From Gnetum montanum (taxonomy: Eukaryota; Streptophyta; Gnetopsida; Gnetales; Gnetaceae): a stretch of 64,000 nucleotides of DNA. Position numbers and translations under genes: made by a program. The DNA lies in NCBI GenBank assembly GCA_015680685.1, contig MNCI01004768.1, positions 32,723-96,722 on the forward strand, written 5' to 3'. How positions within the stretch are numbered: the stretch's first letter is position 1; every line of letters starts with the position of its first letter. Shown here in pieces: positions 23,200 to 35,490 of the stretch. Under the pieces are notes generated by a model that had not been told where the DNA came from, did not search any database, and worked only from the letters and a program-made list of their open reading frames with translations.

Positions 23200-24300
23200 G
23201 AAGGCATGATTAATATAGGAGATAATGTTATTAATTATTTTAGATTTTTGGAATCCCAAAGTACATTTCTCTAACCATTAAAATTGATTGCTCTTCCTTA
23301 GTAATGATATTAAAGGGGCTAACATTTTTGAAAAATCTTTTATAAACTTGCGGTAGTAGCCTACTAACTCCAAGAAATTTCTGACCTCTATAACATTCTC
23401 AGGAAAAGGCCAACTAATTATTACATTAATTTTATCTAGAACAATAGCTAACCCCTTGTTTGATAAGACATGATAAGGAAACCTTATTTTAGATTGCCAA
23501 AATGCACACTTGCTTTTACTTGCATATAACTTATGTATCCTAAGGGTTTGTAGGATCATCCTTAGGTGCTACTCATGTTCCTCAACTATCTTAGAATATA
23601 TTAAAATATCATGTATGAACACGAATACAAATTGGTCTAAAAAATGGTTGAAAATTTGATTCATCATGATCATAAGGCAGCTGGAGCATTAGTTAGATGA
23701 AAAGGCATAATAGTGAATTCATAATGTCCATACCTTATTTGAAAGGCTATTTTTGAAATGTCTTCTTTTTTAATTCTTAGTTGGTAATATCCTAACTTTA
23801 AATCAATTTTTGAAAATACCTTTGGTTGTTTGAGCTGATCAAAAAGATCATCAATCCTTAGAAGAGGATATTTATTCTTAATAGTTACCTTATTTAGTTG
23901 TTGATAATATTAATGCATAGGTGTAAGGTTCCATGTTTCTTCTTAATGAATAGAACTAATGCTCCCCATGGTGACACACTAGGCCTAATGAATATCTACT
24001 TTAATAGTTCTTTAAGTTGAGTTTTTAACTCAGGCATCTCAATTGGTGACATTATATATGGTGCCTTTGAGGCTGAAGCACTCCTTGTAAGAATTTTAGT
24101 TGCAAAATCTACCTTTCTTTTTGGTGGCATTCCTGGTAACTCATCAATAAACACATCTTTGAATTCATATACAACTAGATAGTCCAACAATGTCTTCTTT
24201 TGTTGGAAAACATTATCACTATTAGCTACATACAGTCTAACCAAAATTGTTGCTTTTTCTATTTGCATCTCTTTCATCATTTTTTTTGTAGAAATAATGT
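23200..24300 (-). pseudogene. Reverse transcriptase remnant of C
   Basis: Minus strand: a start resembling the chromovirus RT lead-in (V.EF.DVF.DELPGMPP.R.VDF, 24190-24110), SASASKAPYIMSPIEMPELK then [18 protein letters not shown], a shifted LN..T...YPLPRIDDL-like part, and YGHYEF.I.P in the area before the YxDD box. Near 23500-23280 are SKCAFWQSKIRF..HVLSNKG, RNFLELVGYYRKFIKDFSK and LAPLISLLRK. Frame shifts hide the catalytic YxDD. RNase H (23200-22600) is too decayed to delimit. Confidence 0.78.
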
Positions 24301-24509
24301 TCCTTAAGCAATCTCAAGGCTAACAAAAAAGTTTTTCATTTATTTCTTCATTGTTAATTTCTATGCAGTTCTATCCACAATCAATTTTTTCCTTATTTTT
24401 CACCAACTAGTCCATATAAAAAACCACATCATCTGATCCCAAATTCACAAGAATTCCATAACATAATGTTGATTCATGATTTTTATCTCACAACTAGGCA
24501 CAAAACATT

Positions 24510-24698
24510 CTAAGACTTTATGGTCACTTGAGCTAATTCGACTTTTTCCATATATGGTAAGAGATGAATTTTACTCCCTAATCTTTTAACCAAAGAATTT
24601 GATATAAATGAATTTGTTAATCCATTTTCAAAAAGAATGGTAACAAATTGAGAATGAATGATACCTATTGTTTCTTGGACTAATGCTTGATATTTCAC
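24510..24698 (-). pseudogene. Protease remnant of C
   Basis: QFVTILFENGLTNSFISNSLVKRLG corresponds to the chromovirus retropepsin start (..LFDSGATHSFIS); the catalytic D-S-G is now E-N-G. In the family this cuts the polyprotein. Confidence 0.65.
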
Positions 24699-24729
24699 AC
24701 CTGCTAGAACATTTGTTGTAGCATATAAT

Positions 24730-25034
24730 AGGTGAGAAGCTTGCTTGCTAGTGGCAAGAGATGTTTATCCTTTTCCTTCAAGAGCCTTTGTTTATGGGCA
24801 TTAACCTTGAAAATGGGCCCCTCCACATGTCCAAAAACCCTTCCTTGGCCCTCTAAGGGTTGATCCTTCACTATGTATCATTCCCATTTGATTTCTTCCA
24901 TTAAATCATTTTCCATCTGATCCATAACTTCTTGGTACTTTAAATTGTTCCTTGGCTTTTTGAGATACTATGATGGATTTATCAAAATTATTGTTATTAA
25001 ACTTGTCCTTACTTTGTGACTTTTCCATGGCATC
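24730..25034 (-). pseudogene. C-terminal gag part of C, downstream of the D insertion
   Basis: Minus strand reads DAMEKSQSKDKFNNNNFDKS then SQKAKEQFKVPRSYG, the basic, Asn/Ser-rich linker after the capsid of Tekay/Del gags. It joins, across D (AGTTC duplication), to RKEL at 34869. Confidence 0.55.
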
Positions 25035-25039
25035 AGTTC

Positions 25040-25801
25040 CAATGAAATGTATTTTTCCTAGCTCCCAATATTGGAGCCCTGATATTAGCTCCCAAGATGT
25101 GATGTTGGATATCCAATTTCCTAGGGTATGTGCTAACCTATAAATATAGTGCTCATGCACATGGTTTCTATATAGTTTTTTTCATAACATAGAAGAGCTC
25201 TTGCAATTTCTTTTCTTTAGAGTTAGAATATTTTCCAAAGTGCCCATAGTAGGGGCACCTTGGCTAGCTTAAATATTTTATTCATGAATTTAATGTTTTA
25301 TGAAATTTGCTTTAATGCTCCCATGTAATTAAACTAAAGTAATCTAGTTCGATTAAATAGAAATTAATTAAGCACATAAGTAAAACTACTTTGAGCATGT
25401 GCATGATGCTTGATAATCCTAGCAACTCTTAATGTTTAATAACCCAGCAATGTTATACGTGTTTAAGATGTGCACAGAAAGTGGGACTGGATACTTATGT
25501 TAAGATAGTGAGTTATTAATTAGTAATTAGAGTAGTTAAATTGTTTCATAAATTAAGTTTCAACTTGTTATTAATCATAGAAAAATAAAATTCAAAATAA
25601 TAAAAATCATGTGCCTCAATTACACTTAACCATATAATTAAGCTTCACAAGTGTAGTTGAGAAGACAATGATTATCATGATTGGATTTCACGTCTTGGAA
25701 CTAGTGTACTTAGGAACTTAAGGTCTATAAAATTTAACTAGATTGTGAGTGAATGCTTGTGCTTCATACGGTTGGGTGTAAGAATACCTCACTACTCATC
25801 A
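25040..25801 (+). repeat. 5' LTR of D
   Basis: Ends ACTCATCA; TATA box CCTATAAATATAG at 25138-25150. U3 palindromes are CCAATATTGG (25066-25075) and TTGGATATCCAA (25105-25116). Relative to the 3' LTR it lacks ~100 bp (the part at about 34215-34320), with the joint in AGGGGCACCTTGG near 25252-25264. Confidence 0.85.
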
Positions 25802-25821
25802 TTGGTGCCATTGCCAAGGAC
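25802..25821 (+). other. Primer-binding site of D (decayed tRNA-Asp type)
   Basis: TTGGTGCCATTGCCAAGGAC follows the LTR. It differs from TGGCGCCGTTGCCGGGGA, the usual tRNA-Asp complement of plant Athila-type elements, by C-to-T and G-to-A changes. Confidence 0.8.
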
Positions 25822-25972
25822 CTTTCTTTGTTACGTGCACTATCCTGAACTTAGTGAAAAATTATTCAAGATCATTAGAATGAATCCTAAAGTCATTTCA
25901 TACATTAAAATAACTACAATAATTTTAAGAAGCACACTGTATTTCTTGTTTTCTAACATAAGATTTCTTCTC

Positions 25973-27812
25973 ACAGGAGTGATTCTCCACCCAAGTCTGA
26001 TGGAGTAAATCATTAGGTACCCCAACAATATAGAGTGGTATATGCTCATCCTAATGAGTATGTACCCAATTTCACCTTTGTCCTACACCAAGATCAACTA
26101 CTATGATGGTGCGACATGGAGGACAACATCATGTTGCTGCCCAATCAATCAATTCTTATGGTGCTCTAACAAACTCTTATGTGATTAGGCCTCTAGGGAC
26201 TTCATGTTGAGTATGTTGTGTAGGATAGTGATGCTAAGGATTATTATCCCACTAATGCACAATGTCTAAGGGATTAATAGCTAGAGAAATGCTACAAATT
26301 TGCAAAGGGGAAGTTGTTTAATGATTTTTCATACTTGATATACCAAAAAGATGGTGGAGAACCCATATTTGGAGGTTTTCCATTTAGAGAAACTCCTCTC
26401 TTTGACTTTGGTAAAAGAGGTCAAAACCAAAACCTGAAGTCCATGATCCACAATCTTGGTTCTGGTAAGAACAGATCCAATGAAAAGGGTGATCGAAAGA
26501 GGAGAGTCATATTTGGGATGTAGACAAGAAACATTATCATGATCATTGCCATGATCACCAAAGAGGAAGTGGCAGGCACTGTGATGGTGCTAGAATTCCT
26601 TCCTCTTCACCATCACCATCATCTTTCTCTTCTAGCCCTAAATGTGACTACAAGGGACATGATCATAGTGACCATCAAGTAAGTTAAGATCTAGGGCATA
26701 AACATTCAAGAGAGGCATATCACCATGAATGAAGAGGTAGCAGATGGTATTGTAGGCACTAGAATCATGGCCTCAATGAGCCTTTACTCACTACTAGAAG
26801 CATGATAAGCATTGCAAAGCCAATGAGAATTCCTACAAGGCACATTAAGGATAGTCAGATTAAGAGGCTAGACATAAACAATATCCCTAGGTTAGAAGGG
26901 GGATATAACTTAGATCTACAGAACCATCTTCAAGCTTTCCATGATGCTTGTGCCTTGCAAAATATAGAAAATGATTGGCAAAACTGAATTTATTTTTTAG
27001 GATACTCATTAAAAAAGTAAAAAGTTGGTACCAATTCTTAAAAGCAAAATCCATCAGATGGTTGAGTATAATGCTTCAACTATTCAATGATAAATATCAA
27101 ATGTCCTCTCAAGTGTCCAATTTGAGGAAGTAGATCCAAGGATGGAAACAAGGGACACATGGACCCTTGGATTCCACCATGGATAGATATTATTCTCTAT
27201 TGCACAGATGTCCTAGACATGGTTATTCTCAATAGGAGCAACGTCACCACATCATAGATGGGATTAAATCATAAACAAGGAGAACTCTTAGCATCTATGT
27301 GCAAGAGTGATTATCAAAATTAAGAGCCCATTAAATTCAATGTTTGATTGACTAGGTAGTGAAAAAATGAAATTTGAAGAAACGTGAAAGTGTAGAAGAA
27401 TACAACTACAATCCTTCCATTCACAAGAGAAAGGTTTGATTTTATGAAAGTGAGGAGGAATCATCACTTGATGAGGTGATAAATTGGAAAATCTTGCTAC
27501 TTCAAAAATTTACCACTAAAATCTATGCCAAGGTTAATGAGTTATGGGACTTTATGGATAGCAAATTTCAAGCTATCCTAAAAATAACTAAAGAGTCCAA
27601 AGAACAAGGTAATGATCATGATCATAGAAGGTAAAAAGGAGTTGAATGTGCAAATCAAAGAGGTAAGGGAAAAAATTTTGCACTAGAGGAAATTATGGAA
27701 ATTGAATTGGATGATGATGATGGATGTGACATCCACAAATATGAACATCCTAAGGGATATTGTCCCATTGTGTCATACTTACAAGAGCCTGGGGTGTATT
27801 CTCTAAATCCAT
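25973..27812 (+). pseudogene. Gag of D
   Basis: Frame starts at ATT 25973 (ISSHRSDSPPKSDG), where E still has ATG (MSSSHRSASLPKSNGG at 37562), so the start codon is lost. Then a QKDGGEPIFGGFPFRETPLF stretch (26347-26403), a His/Asp/Ser-rich linker, LEGGYNLDLQNHLQAFHDAC (26898-26960), FNDKYQMSSQVSNLRK and MDRYYSLLHRCPRHGYSQ (27080-27235), a charged helix, and a decayed knuckle CDIHKYEHPKGYC (27727-27765). Several frames and stops. Confidence 0.72.
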
Positions 27813-28233
27813 GACCAGCAAAAAGGAAAACATCCAGAAGATTACCATACCCTTAAGAAAATCCTAGGTAGTTTCACCAACAACAATAGTATTATCCAAG
27901 TGAAACTCCACTATAACCATCCAAGTAGTATCAAAAATGGCAGCCATCATAATCATGGAAGCAATACCCTTATAGAAAACCTTATCCATATGAGTATTAT
28001 GTTCAATAACCCCTATCTCCATGTGACTCTTTAGTCAAATTTCTACTTTCCAACTTCACTACTACCCTTCCAACTATTATCAAACTTATTCATCACATTC
28101 AATAAGGGATACCACTTTCTATCTTTATCCTCCTCCTGTTTTTTCACCTATTCCTCCACCCTCAACATAGCTACCACCTACTTGATCTATGCAAGCTAAA
28201 CTTCTAGCTCAACCATAGCAACACAATGCTACC

Positions 28234-28958
28234 ATGGTCGTTAATCTACAAATGGTTCATCAACTGAGTGGATTAGACACTAGATCATGGAAAAGACCTT
28301 TTTTCCAATCCAACAGCCCACCTAAGCCCTCACATGCACATGAAGCTTGCAACCCTACTTCTCCATCTCTCTTTGCATCTAATTCCTCTGAGTCCCCTTC
28401 AAACCAAATATTGCCTAGAATCTTTACTATTATACTTACTCATGTTGTATCTATTTGGATTCACGCTAGTAACCTTCTTAGGAAATTAGCTAATCTTGAG
28501 AGTCCTCTTATCTATTTGCAGATTGCTATGAATGAACCATGTAAAGCTCTTCTTGATTTAGGTTTCAATGTGAAATTAATTTCTCATGAGATTTATATTG
28601 CCTAGAACTGGTAGACTAGTCCATTACTATTCCATTGGAACTAGTGGAAGACATTGTAACCACTGTCTATGAGTGGTCTTATCCTACTAATTTTCTAGTA
28701 ATCAAGATTAAGAATTGTAAAGGGGACTTCCCAGTCATTATTGGAGGGGCATGGCTAAGCACTATTGATGTAAGGATGGGCATTAGAGATCTTTCTCTAG
28801 ATATATCTAAGGAAAATGCATTCGGTAAGATCAAGAAGAAGCAAGTTCCATGCATCATGTATAATGATACAGGGTGCAATTGCATGCTAAAAATCTACTT
28901 TGTTAAACAAGCATCCATTTCTACATGTAAGCAATGTGGACCTAAAGTAGATATTTAA
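28234..28958 (+). pseudogene. Protease region of D
   Basis: SPLIYLQIAMNEPCKALLDL then GFNVKLISHEIY carries the active-site Asp but D-S-G is D-L-G. After stops near 28606, VYEWSYPTNFLVIKIKNC and FPVIIGGAWLSTIDVRMGIR follow as the second half. The order and sequence match E (40180-40530) and F (16940-17482). Confidence 0.72.
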
Positions 28959-29389
28959 AGGTATCTAAATGTAGTAACCACAAAATAGGAGGGCACCTAG
29001 TGGCTGACCATTGATCCTAAAAGTAGCACAATGTGCATGGAACCTACTAAGAGCTTCACATGCTCTTATGTTTTAGGCATGGATGAACTAGAGAAAGTTC
29101 ATCACCAACTCTTTGATCATGCAAATGATGACACCTATTAGGGAGAGTTGGAAATTTCTAAAAATTTCAAGCAAGAGGCCCTTGAGATAAAAACTCTACT
29201 TGTTGGCATGGAATATGCACTCTTAAAAAATGGGAAGCTAGTAGTAATAAATGGAAATCTTACTCTAGAATAGAAATAGATGCTATTAAATGTGGTTGAA
29301 AAATGATCAATAGCCTTCACTTAGTCATATCCTGAACTCATAGGGATTGATTTTAGGATATGCCAACATTGTATCTACACCAATCCTAC

Positions 29390-30250
29390 CATGAAGCCAA
29401 TAAGGTAGCCATAGAGATAATTAAACCCCAAATTGAAGTAGATCATCAAGGAGGAAGTCAAATAACTCTTCAAGGTAGGATTTATCTATCCCATTTTCGA
29501 TAGTGAATGGGTTAGTCCACACATGGTTATGCCAAAGAAAGGTATCAAGTGGCAGGTCTGCATTAATTTTTTGCTATTGAATATAGCAACATTCAAGGAT
29601 CACTTTCCATTGCCATTCATATCTAGGCATTGCTATTACAGTTGTCTAGATGGTTATACTGGCTATAACCAAATCTAGCTCACACTAGAGGACCAAGCCA
29701 AAATAACATTCACAAGTCCTTGGGGGACTTCTACATATCACAATATGCCTTTTGGTCTATGCAATACCCCTTCTGCATTCCAACACTTAGTCTTAAGCAT
29801 CTTTCAATAGCAAATTGGTAGTAGAGTAAAAGTCTTTATGGATGACTTCTCCACTTATGGCATCACATTCGAGCAAGCCTTGGACCACCTTGAGCAAGTA
29901 CTAAAAAGATGTGTGAAAATAAACCTATGATTCAATTGGCAAAAGAGCCATCTCATGGTCCAATAGGGCATTGTATTAGGACATCAAACCTCACAAGTAG
30001 GAATTGAGGTTGACCTTGAAAAAATAAGGGTCATCTAAGGAATTACCCACCAACCAGAAACTGTAAAAGATGTTTTGTCATTTCTTAGACACACTAGCTA
30101 CTACCAATGATTCAAAGAGAATTTCTCTAAGATCACAAAATCATTGGTTGACCTAACAAAGAAAGATGCTCCATTTATATGGACCAAAAGATTGTAAAAA
30201 AGCATTCCAACAACTGAAGTAAAACTTGTACAAACTTCAATTTTATAAGC
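29390..30250 (+). pseudogene. Reverse transcriptase of D
   Basis: Readable motifs in order: VGFIYPIFDSEWVSP.MVMPKK, W.VCINF..LN.ATFKDHFPLPF, CYY..LDGYTGYNQI, AKITFTSPWGT..Y..MPFGLCN, FQHLVLSIF, catalytic FMDD (29835-29846) followed by FSTYG, LDHLEQVLKRC, and GIVLGHQTSQVGIEVD. Relative to E it has lost about 11 residues after LPF (E: VDKVLDTISG). TAG stops include NQI-stop-L where E has NQIQI. Confidence 0.87.
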
Positions 30251-30264
30251 ACTTCACTAGTCTA

Positions 30265-30620
30265 GACTATTTCATGTTATGATTGATGCATCAAATCATG
30301 TCTTGGGAGCTATGCTTACAAAGTTGGACAACAAGAAACATTCACATTACATCCACTGCATAAGCCATAGCATTGTGGATGCACAACTAAACTACACCAC
30401 CATAGAAAAAGAATTTATGGTCAATATTAACCTAGCATTATGTGCTTGGATACAAAGTGTTTATGCATAGAGACCGTAATGCCATTTGCTTCTTCATGAA
30501 CAAGCTAATGGCAAGTCCCCATATTATACAATAGCTAGTGATCTTACAAGAATTTGATGATATGATGGTAGATTGAAAGGAAACTAAGAATGTAGTCATT
30601 GATCACTTGTCTTCATTGCA
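30265..30620 (+). pseudogene. RNase H of D
   Basis: MIDASNHVLGAMLTKLDNKK then HYIHCISHSI.DAQLNYTTIEKE match the RNase H start (..DAS..A.GAVL.Q) and the NY..TEKE block of gypsy elements. A broken H.DH-like stretch and the connection helix (ILQEFDDMMVD, then VIDHLSSLQ) follow. Confidence 0.8.
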
Positions 30621-30899
30621 ATGGAAAAATAAAGAGGAAGAAATCTTACTATCTCATCTATTTATTGATGAAATCCTCTTTGCTAGGGCTATAACTAAAT
30701 AATTTCCCACTAAGCCTAAATGGTATGATGGCATTCTCACCTATCTTCTTACTCAAGAGATAACACAAGGATTGGATCATCGAAAGAAACAATAGTTTCT
30801 TCATTAGGTGAAACATTTTATGGAGATCAATGAACACCTCTATAAGGTGTGCACTGATGGTATGGTTCATTGGTATGTCCCTGATGTTGATCAACTATG

Positions 30900-31960
30900 C
30901 ATTCTCTAGGTTGATCATGAGGGTCCTTGTGGGGGCCACTATGTTGGGAGATGCACAACCATTAAAATCCTAATGGTAGGGTATTATTAACCGAAAATCT
31001 TCAAGGATACCCACAAATTCGTCCACTCTTGTCAATGTTGCCAACAAGATGGTGAAATGACTACTTGAATGGAGGGACCTGAATAGTGGATTGAACAATT
31101 GAAATCCTTCAACATCTAGGGCATTGATTTCGTAGGTTGCATCATGCCCATGTCAAATGAAAAGGTGTACATCATAGTCACTATTAAGTATTGTATGAAA
31201 TGGGTAAAAGTAGTAGTTGTCACCAACTATACATCTACTGTTGCTTGGTTTGTACAATAGAATGTTGTAAATAGGTTTGGTGTGCTACATGCATTAATTT
31301 CTAATAATGAAGCCCACTTTACAAGCACTACCTTTCAAAAACTCATGCAACATATAGGGGTTGAACATAAATTAATAACATCTTACTACCCTTAAGCCAA
31401 TGATCAAGTTGAGATTACAAATAAGGAAATCACAAATATTTTAATAAGAAATGTTAGCAAATATAAGAGAGACTAGACCACAAAACTCAATGGTGTCCTC
31501 TAGGACTACCACTCAACATAGAAACTCCTTATAGGCTATTTCCCCTATGAGTTGGTATATGGAAAATTACCAACACTTCATATTCAATCGAGCTTCGTAC
31601 ACTTTCAACAGCATATAACTTTGACCTTGACTTAAGTCTAGCACAAAAAGAAAGATTAATGAATCTTAACTTTCTAGATGAAAACTAATTGGTGGCCCTA
31701 TCATCTAATGAGCTGCATAAGGCATTCAACAAAAAATACCATGACCTTATAATTAGGAAAGTCAAATTTCAATTGAGAGATAAGGTCCTCTACTGGAACA
31801 CCACACATGTACCTCAACAAACTAAGTTCTAGACATTATGGGAAGGATCATATATCATTTACAAACCTTTTTCTTCTAGGGCCATGTTGGTCTATAAACT
31901 TGAGAGCCAAGATAAGAAATAGTTGGTTAACATACAACAAGTCAAACCTTTCCATGAGCC
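30900..31960 (+). pseudogene. Integrase of D
   Basis: Zinc finger VDHEGPCGGHYVG...H..C..C (30910-31050), core WIEQLKSFNI.GIDFVG with VYIIVTIKYCMKWVK (first Asp of the core now Lys-Tyr context), ALISNNEAHFTSTTFQKLM (second Asp lost; E has IYDNGTHF), SYYP.ANDQVE (third, Glu), then YELVYGKLPTLHI and the C-terminal LYWNTTHVPQQTKF...GSYIIY. Inactive by stops and lost residues. Confidence 0.83.
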
Positions 31961-31989
31961 TAAGTAAGCTAGTTCATCAAACATATCTT

Positions 31990-33067
31990 CAGATTAACAA
32001 CCATGCTCAATCTTTTGGATCTCCTCCTTTCAACTTAGTCATGGGAAAGATGAACATCCATGCTAACTATATAAGTGACTCCTCAGTTTTTCATCTTTTT
32101 TTTTACATGTTTTTGTTTTACACCTTGTTATTTGTACAACATTTTATTTTACACATTCTTTATCATATACCCTTTTATTTTTATGTTATTAATTTTTCAA
32201 AAAAAAATTATAACATCATTAGTACATTTTATTTTTCTTATATATTTTAAAATTTCTTATATATTTTCCTTTATTTGGATGTGATTTTCTTATTATGTTT
32301 TAATAATACTATGCCTTGTTGCCAACTAGGTATGGTGTGATTTGTTTAAGGGCATTTGCTATCTAGTTACTTAATTGTTGGTGTCTAGATTCTAGCTTTG
32401 AATTTTGTTACTAATAGCTAGGACATGGTGTTTTTTTCATGAAATAGGTAGTGAGTCCACAACATCCACCCATCCACAAACTTTATGGTTTTCCTTGTTC
32501 TATAAGTATGAGGTCTCTTTTTCATTAATAAAACCTTATGAATTTATGACCTTAGTAGTTTCTAGATTTGGAAAGGATTCAAAGGTTTAAACAGGGTGTG
32601 ACTTCAAGGGAACTTGATACTCTTTGTGCCTTTTTGCTTACTTAGGTGCACGTGTGTTTTCATGGATTTCTTACCATTCCATGTTGATCAATAACAATAA
32701 GTTGAATAAGTCTTTGCATGGTGTGGTTCTCATTAAAAAAAAAAGGAAGAAACGGAAATTCAAAGCACACCCCTTAGAAAAAATAAACGAACTACAAGCA
32801 CTAGTTATGGGACTAGAAAAACATGTTACCCATGCCTAAAGGTTCCCTCTAACTAAGTCACTTCCTACTTCTCTTTCCTTCTTCAATAAGGAAGGGTGAT
32901 TGTTTTATGTGAGCACTCTTATGTCTCAAGGGGGTGGACTGGACTTAGAATGGTAAAGCGAAGTCACTAAACATGGTTATTTTTGGTTTCGACTAAAGAT
33001 GGATTTAATCAGTTCATTTAACCACAAAACTCACAAGGGACTTCATGTGACCTTAGTGAGGAACTCC

Positions 33068-33116
<49 letters not shown>

Positions 33117-33994
33117 CTATGTTTTCCATGTCTCACCTCACTACTAATTTCATGTTCTTATTTGATGTCTTGGTCCATTATGTTAAAATTCTTAGGTAGT
33201 TTCTTCTGGGTTTTCTTGTACTTAACTTTTCATAACAATTAATCATCCATGGGGCCCACAAAGTCCTCAATTTGAAGTTATGCAAGGGCAATAAAGGTCT
33301 TGTGCCTACTTTGAGGAGGATCCACTTGCATACCTTTTGGTTGGGTTAAGTTCTTTATCCTTAGACATCCTCATAATCAAATCCTTTTTGCATGCTCCAT
33401 CAATGACATTCAATTGTGTGCATCTTCATAATGTTTTTTAGTGAAATCATCCTTTTATTGTTGTGAATTCTTAAACCCTCTTCAAGCATTTCATCACATT
33501 TGAACTTTTCAAAATTTAACGAATCACTTATCCATTTCACCTTATTTTTTAGTTTTCATGCTAACACTATTAAAGGAGTTAATCCACCATAATCACAACC
33601 TAGCCAAGTGTAGCCACAATGAGACAAGGTACTTAAAAGCTATATGTTACACATTATACACTAATCCATGATTTTGTTGTGATTGCAGTGGAAAGTGTGA
33701 ACTAGAAGTGGGACTATCTTCACCAAGGAAGATAGAGCAGCACCATGCGATTATGATTCTTGGATCTTCTCCCTCACTCTTCAAATACCAAAGGAGTTGG
33801 ATGTCGATTTTTTTCATGGTGTTTAATTTTGTAAAAAATTATAAATCTATACACTTGGGCACTTAGAGTCTTTCTATTCCATCTGAGTCAATTTGCATAT
33901 CAGTCAATAATCCCATACCTTCTCAATATCTTGTATGGACCTTCTTCCTCCTCTTGTTCACTTGAGGATGAGTTTTCATTCAATCATGGGGGCA
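31990..33994 (+). other. Non-coding tail of D between integrase and 3' LTR
   Basis: AT-rich; shares patches with E (43700-44860) such as GGTAGTGAGTCCACAACATCC (32446 / 44130). It ends CATGGGGGCA, a polypurine-like tract, before the 3' LTR. Short ORFs here (31807-32250, 32999-33199) are frame noise or microsatellite translation. No env-like protein is visible. Confidence 0.6.
33071..33110. repeat. (TC)20 microsatellite
   Basis: Forty bases of pure TC dinucleotide in the D tail; the corresponding part of E has no such run, so it grew after D diverged from E. Confidence 0.98.
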
Positions 33995-34863
33995 TGATGA
34001 ATCATATTTAGTCTAGCTCTGATATCAAAGCCCTAATATTGGGTACCCAATATCAAGTCCTAACATGCGATGTCAAATATTTAATATCATGTGGTATGTG
34101 CCAGCCTACAAATATAGTCCTCAGGCATACAGTTTCCATATAGTTTTTATCATAGCATAGTAGAGCTCTTGCAATTTCTTTTTTCTAGAGTTAAAATATT
34201 TTCCAAAGTGCCTATAGCAGGAGTCATTGAGTGTATAAATCTTTATTTGAGCACTATTGTACCTAAGCATGGTAGTATGTGTGCCAATAAAGATAAGATT
34301 TTTTATCAAACCTTGGAGCACCTTGGCTAGCTTAAATATTTTATTCATTCATTTAATGTTTTATGTAATTTCATTTAATGCTCTCAAGTAATTAAGCTAA
34401 AGTAAGCTAGTTTGATTAAATAGAAATTAATTAAGCACATAAGTACAATCACTTCAAGCATGCACATGATGCTTGGTAATCCCAACAACGCTTAACATTT
34501 GTAACCTAGCAGCATTATACATGTTCAATATGTGCATGAACAATGGGGTGAGATACTTATGTTAAGATAGTGAGTTATTAATTAGCAATTAGATTAGTTA
34601 AATTGGTTCATAAATTAAGATTCAACTTGTGCTTAATCATAGACAAATAAAATACAAAATAATAAAAACTATGTCCCTCAATTATACTTAACCATATAAT
34701 TAAGCTCCACAAGTGTAGTTGAGAAGACAAAAATTGTCATGATTAGATTTCACATCTTAGAACCACTGTACTTAGGAACTTAAGGTTTGTGGAATTTAAC
34801 TAGATTGTGTATGAAAGCTTGTGATTCATGTGGTTGGACATAGGGGTACCTTGCCACTCATCA
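33995..34863 (+). repeat. 3' LTR of D (869 bp)
   Basis: Starts TGATGAATCATATTTAGTC, ends CCACTCATCA, followed by AGTTC. U3 holds TGATATCA (34021-34028) and the palindrome TATTGGGTACCCAATA (34037-34052). The TATA box has decayed to CTACAAATATAG (34109-34120). Confidence 0.88.
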
Positions 34864-34868
34864 AGTTC

Positions 34869-35490
34869 CTTTCTAATTGCTAATAAGTTATCCAACTTGA
34901 ACAAATTAAAATTTTCTTGGGATAAAGCATGCAAGCCATTGATAAAGTTTTTGATTCTCATGTATCCTAGAATTTCTAGTATATACATCATTAAATTAAC
35001 AAACTCATGTTCATATTCAGCCACATTCTTGGACCCTTATTGTTGATGCAACTATGCCCATATTTTTTGTTCCATGTGTGCTTTTGAAATATATCTTATT
35101 CTAAATAATTGTACAAATTCCTTCCATTCAACACCTTCATTATGAATTTTTAAATTTTAGTTTTCCACCAATTAGCAGCATCACCTGCCAAAACATGAGT
35201 TGAAAGAAGAACTCTTTCTTTGATATTTGTATGTAATAGTTCAAACAAATCATTCATCCTAAACAACCAAGATTCAACTTGCTCTTCACTTGAAACTCCA
35301 TGAAATTATGGTGGTTTTCACATTAAAAATTCTTGCAACTTGATAGCCCCATTATTTACCTCATTTTAATACTATCCTACCTTATTTAACTCATGATTCT
35401 ATATTGTTGGATGTATATTTTGTTGTATAGTTGTAGTAAGAAAAGTGATAGAATGGGCAAGTGTTGCAAAAGCCTCTTGCCAATGTTGTG
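34869..35490 (-). pseudogene. N-terminal gag (capsid) of C, upstream of the D insertion
   Basis: Minus strand: KLQEFL then KPP.FHG.SSEEQVESWLFR (35330-35250), MNDLFELLHTNIKERVLLST, VLAGDAANW, and MAEYEHEFVNLMMYI (35024-34980) with FINGLHAL. These are the A..W, EE.V....L.G.A..W and V.EYE..F..L blocks of chromovirus gag. The frame breaks several times and is cut at 34864-34868 by D. Confidence 0.8.

Larger units (their letters stand above)
25040..34863 (+). mobile_element. Athila-like gypsy element D, nested in the gag of C
   Basis: Flanked by AGTTC at 25035-25039 and 34864-34868. LTRs are 25040-25801 and 33995-34863. Inside are gag, protease, RT, RNase H and integrase in Athila/Tat order, all with stops. 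The 5' LTR start has decayed from TGATGAA to CAATGAA. The RT box is FMDD followed by FSTYG, near the FMDDFSVYG usual in Athila. About 2 kb of non-coding tail follows the integrase; no env-like ORF is visible. Confidence 0.9.

Noticed and set aside
29835-29846. FMDD in place of YxDD as a novel RT active site
   Set aside because: F-M-D-D is normal for Athila-type gypsy elements.
31807-32250. 147-codon ORF after the D integrase, a possible env-like gene
   Set aside because: Its first part is the integrase C-terminus in a wrong frame and the rest is Phe-rich AT tract; the reading is not kept in E.
32999-33199. ORF with a Ser-Leu repeat
   Set aside because: It translates the (TC)20 microsatellite.
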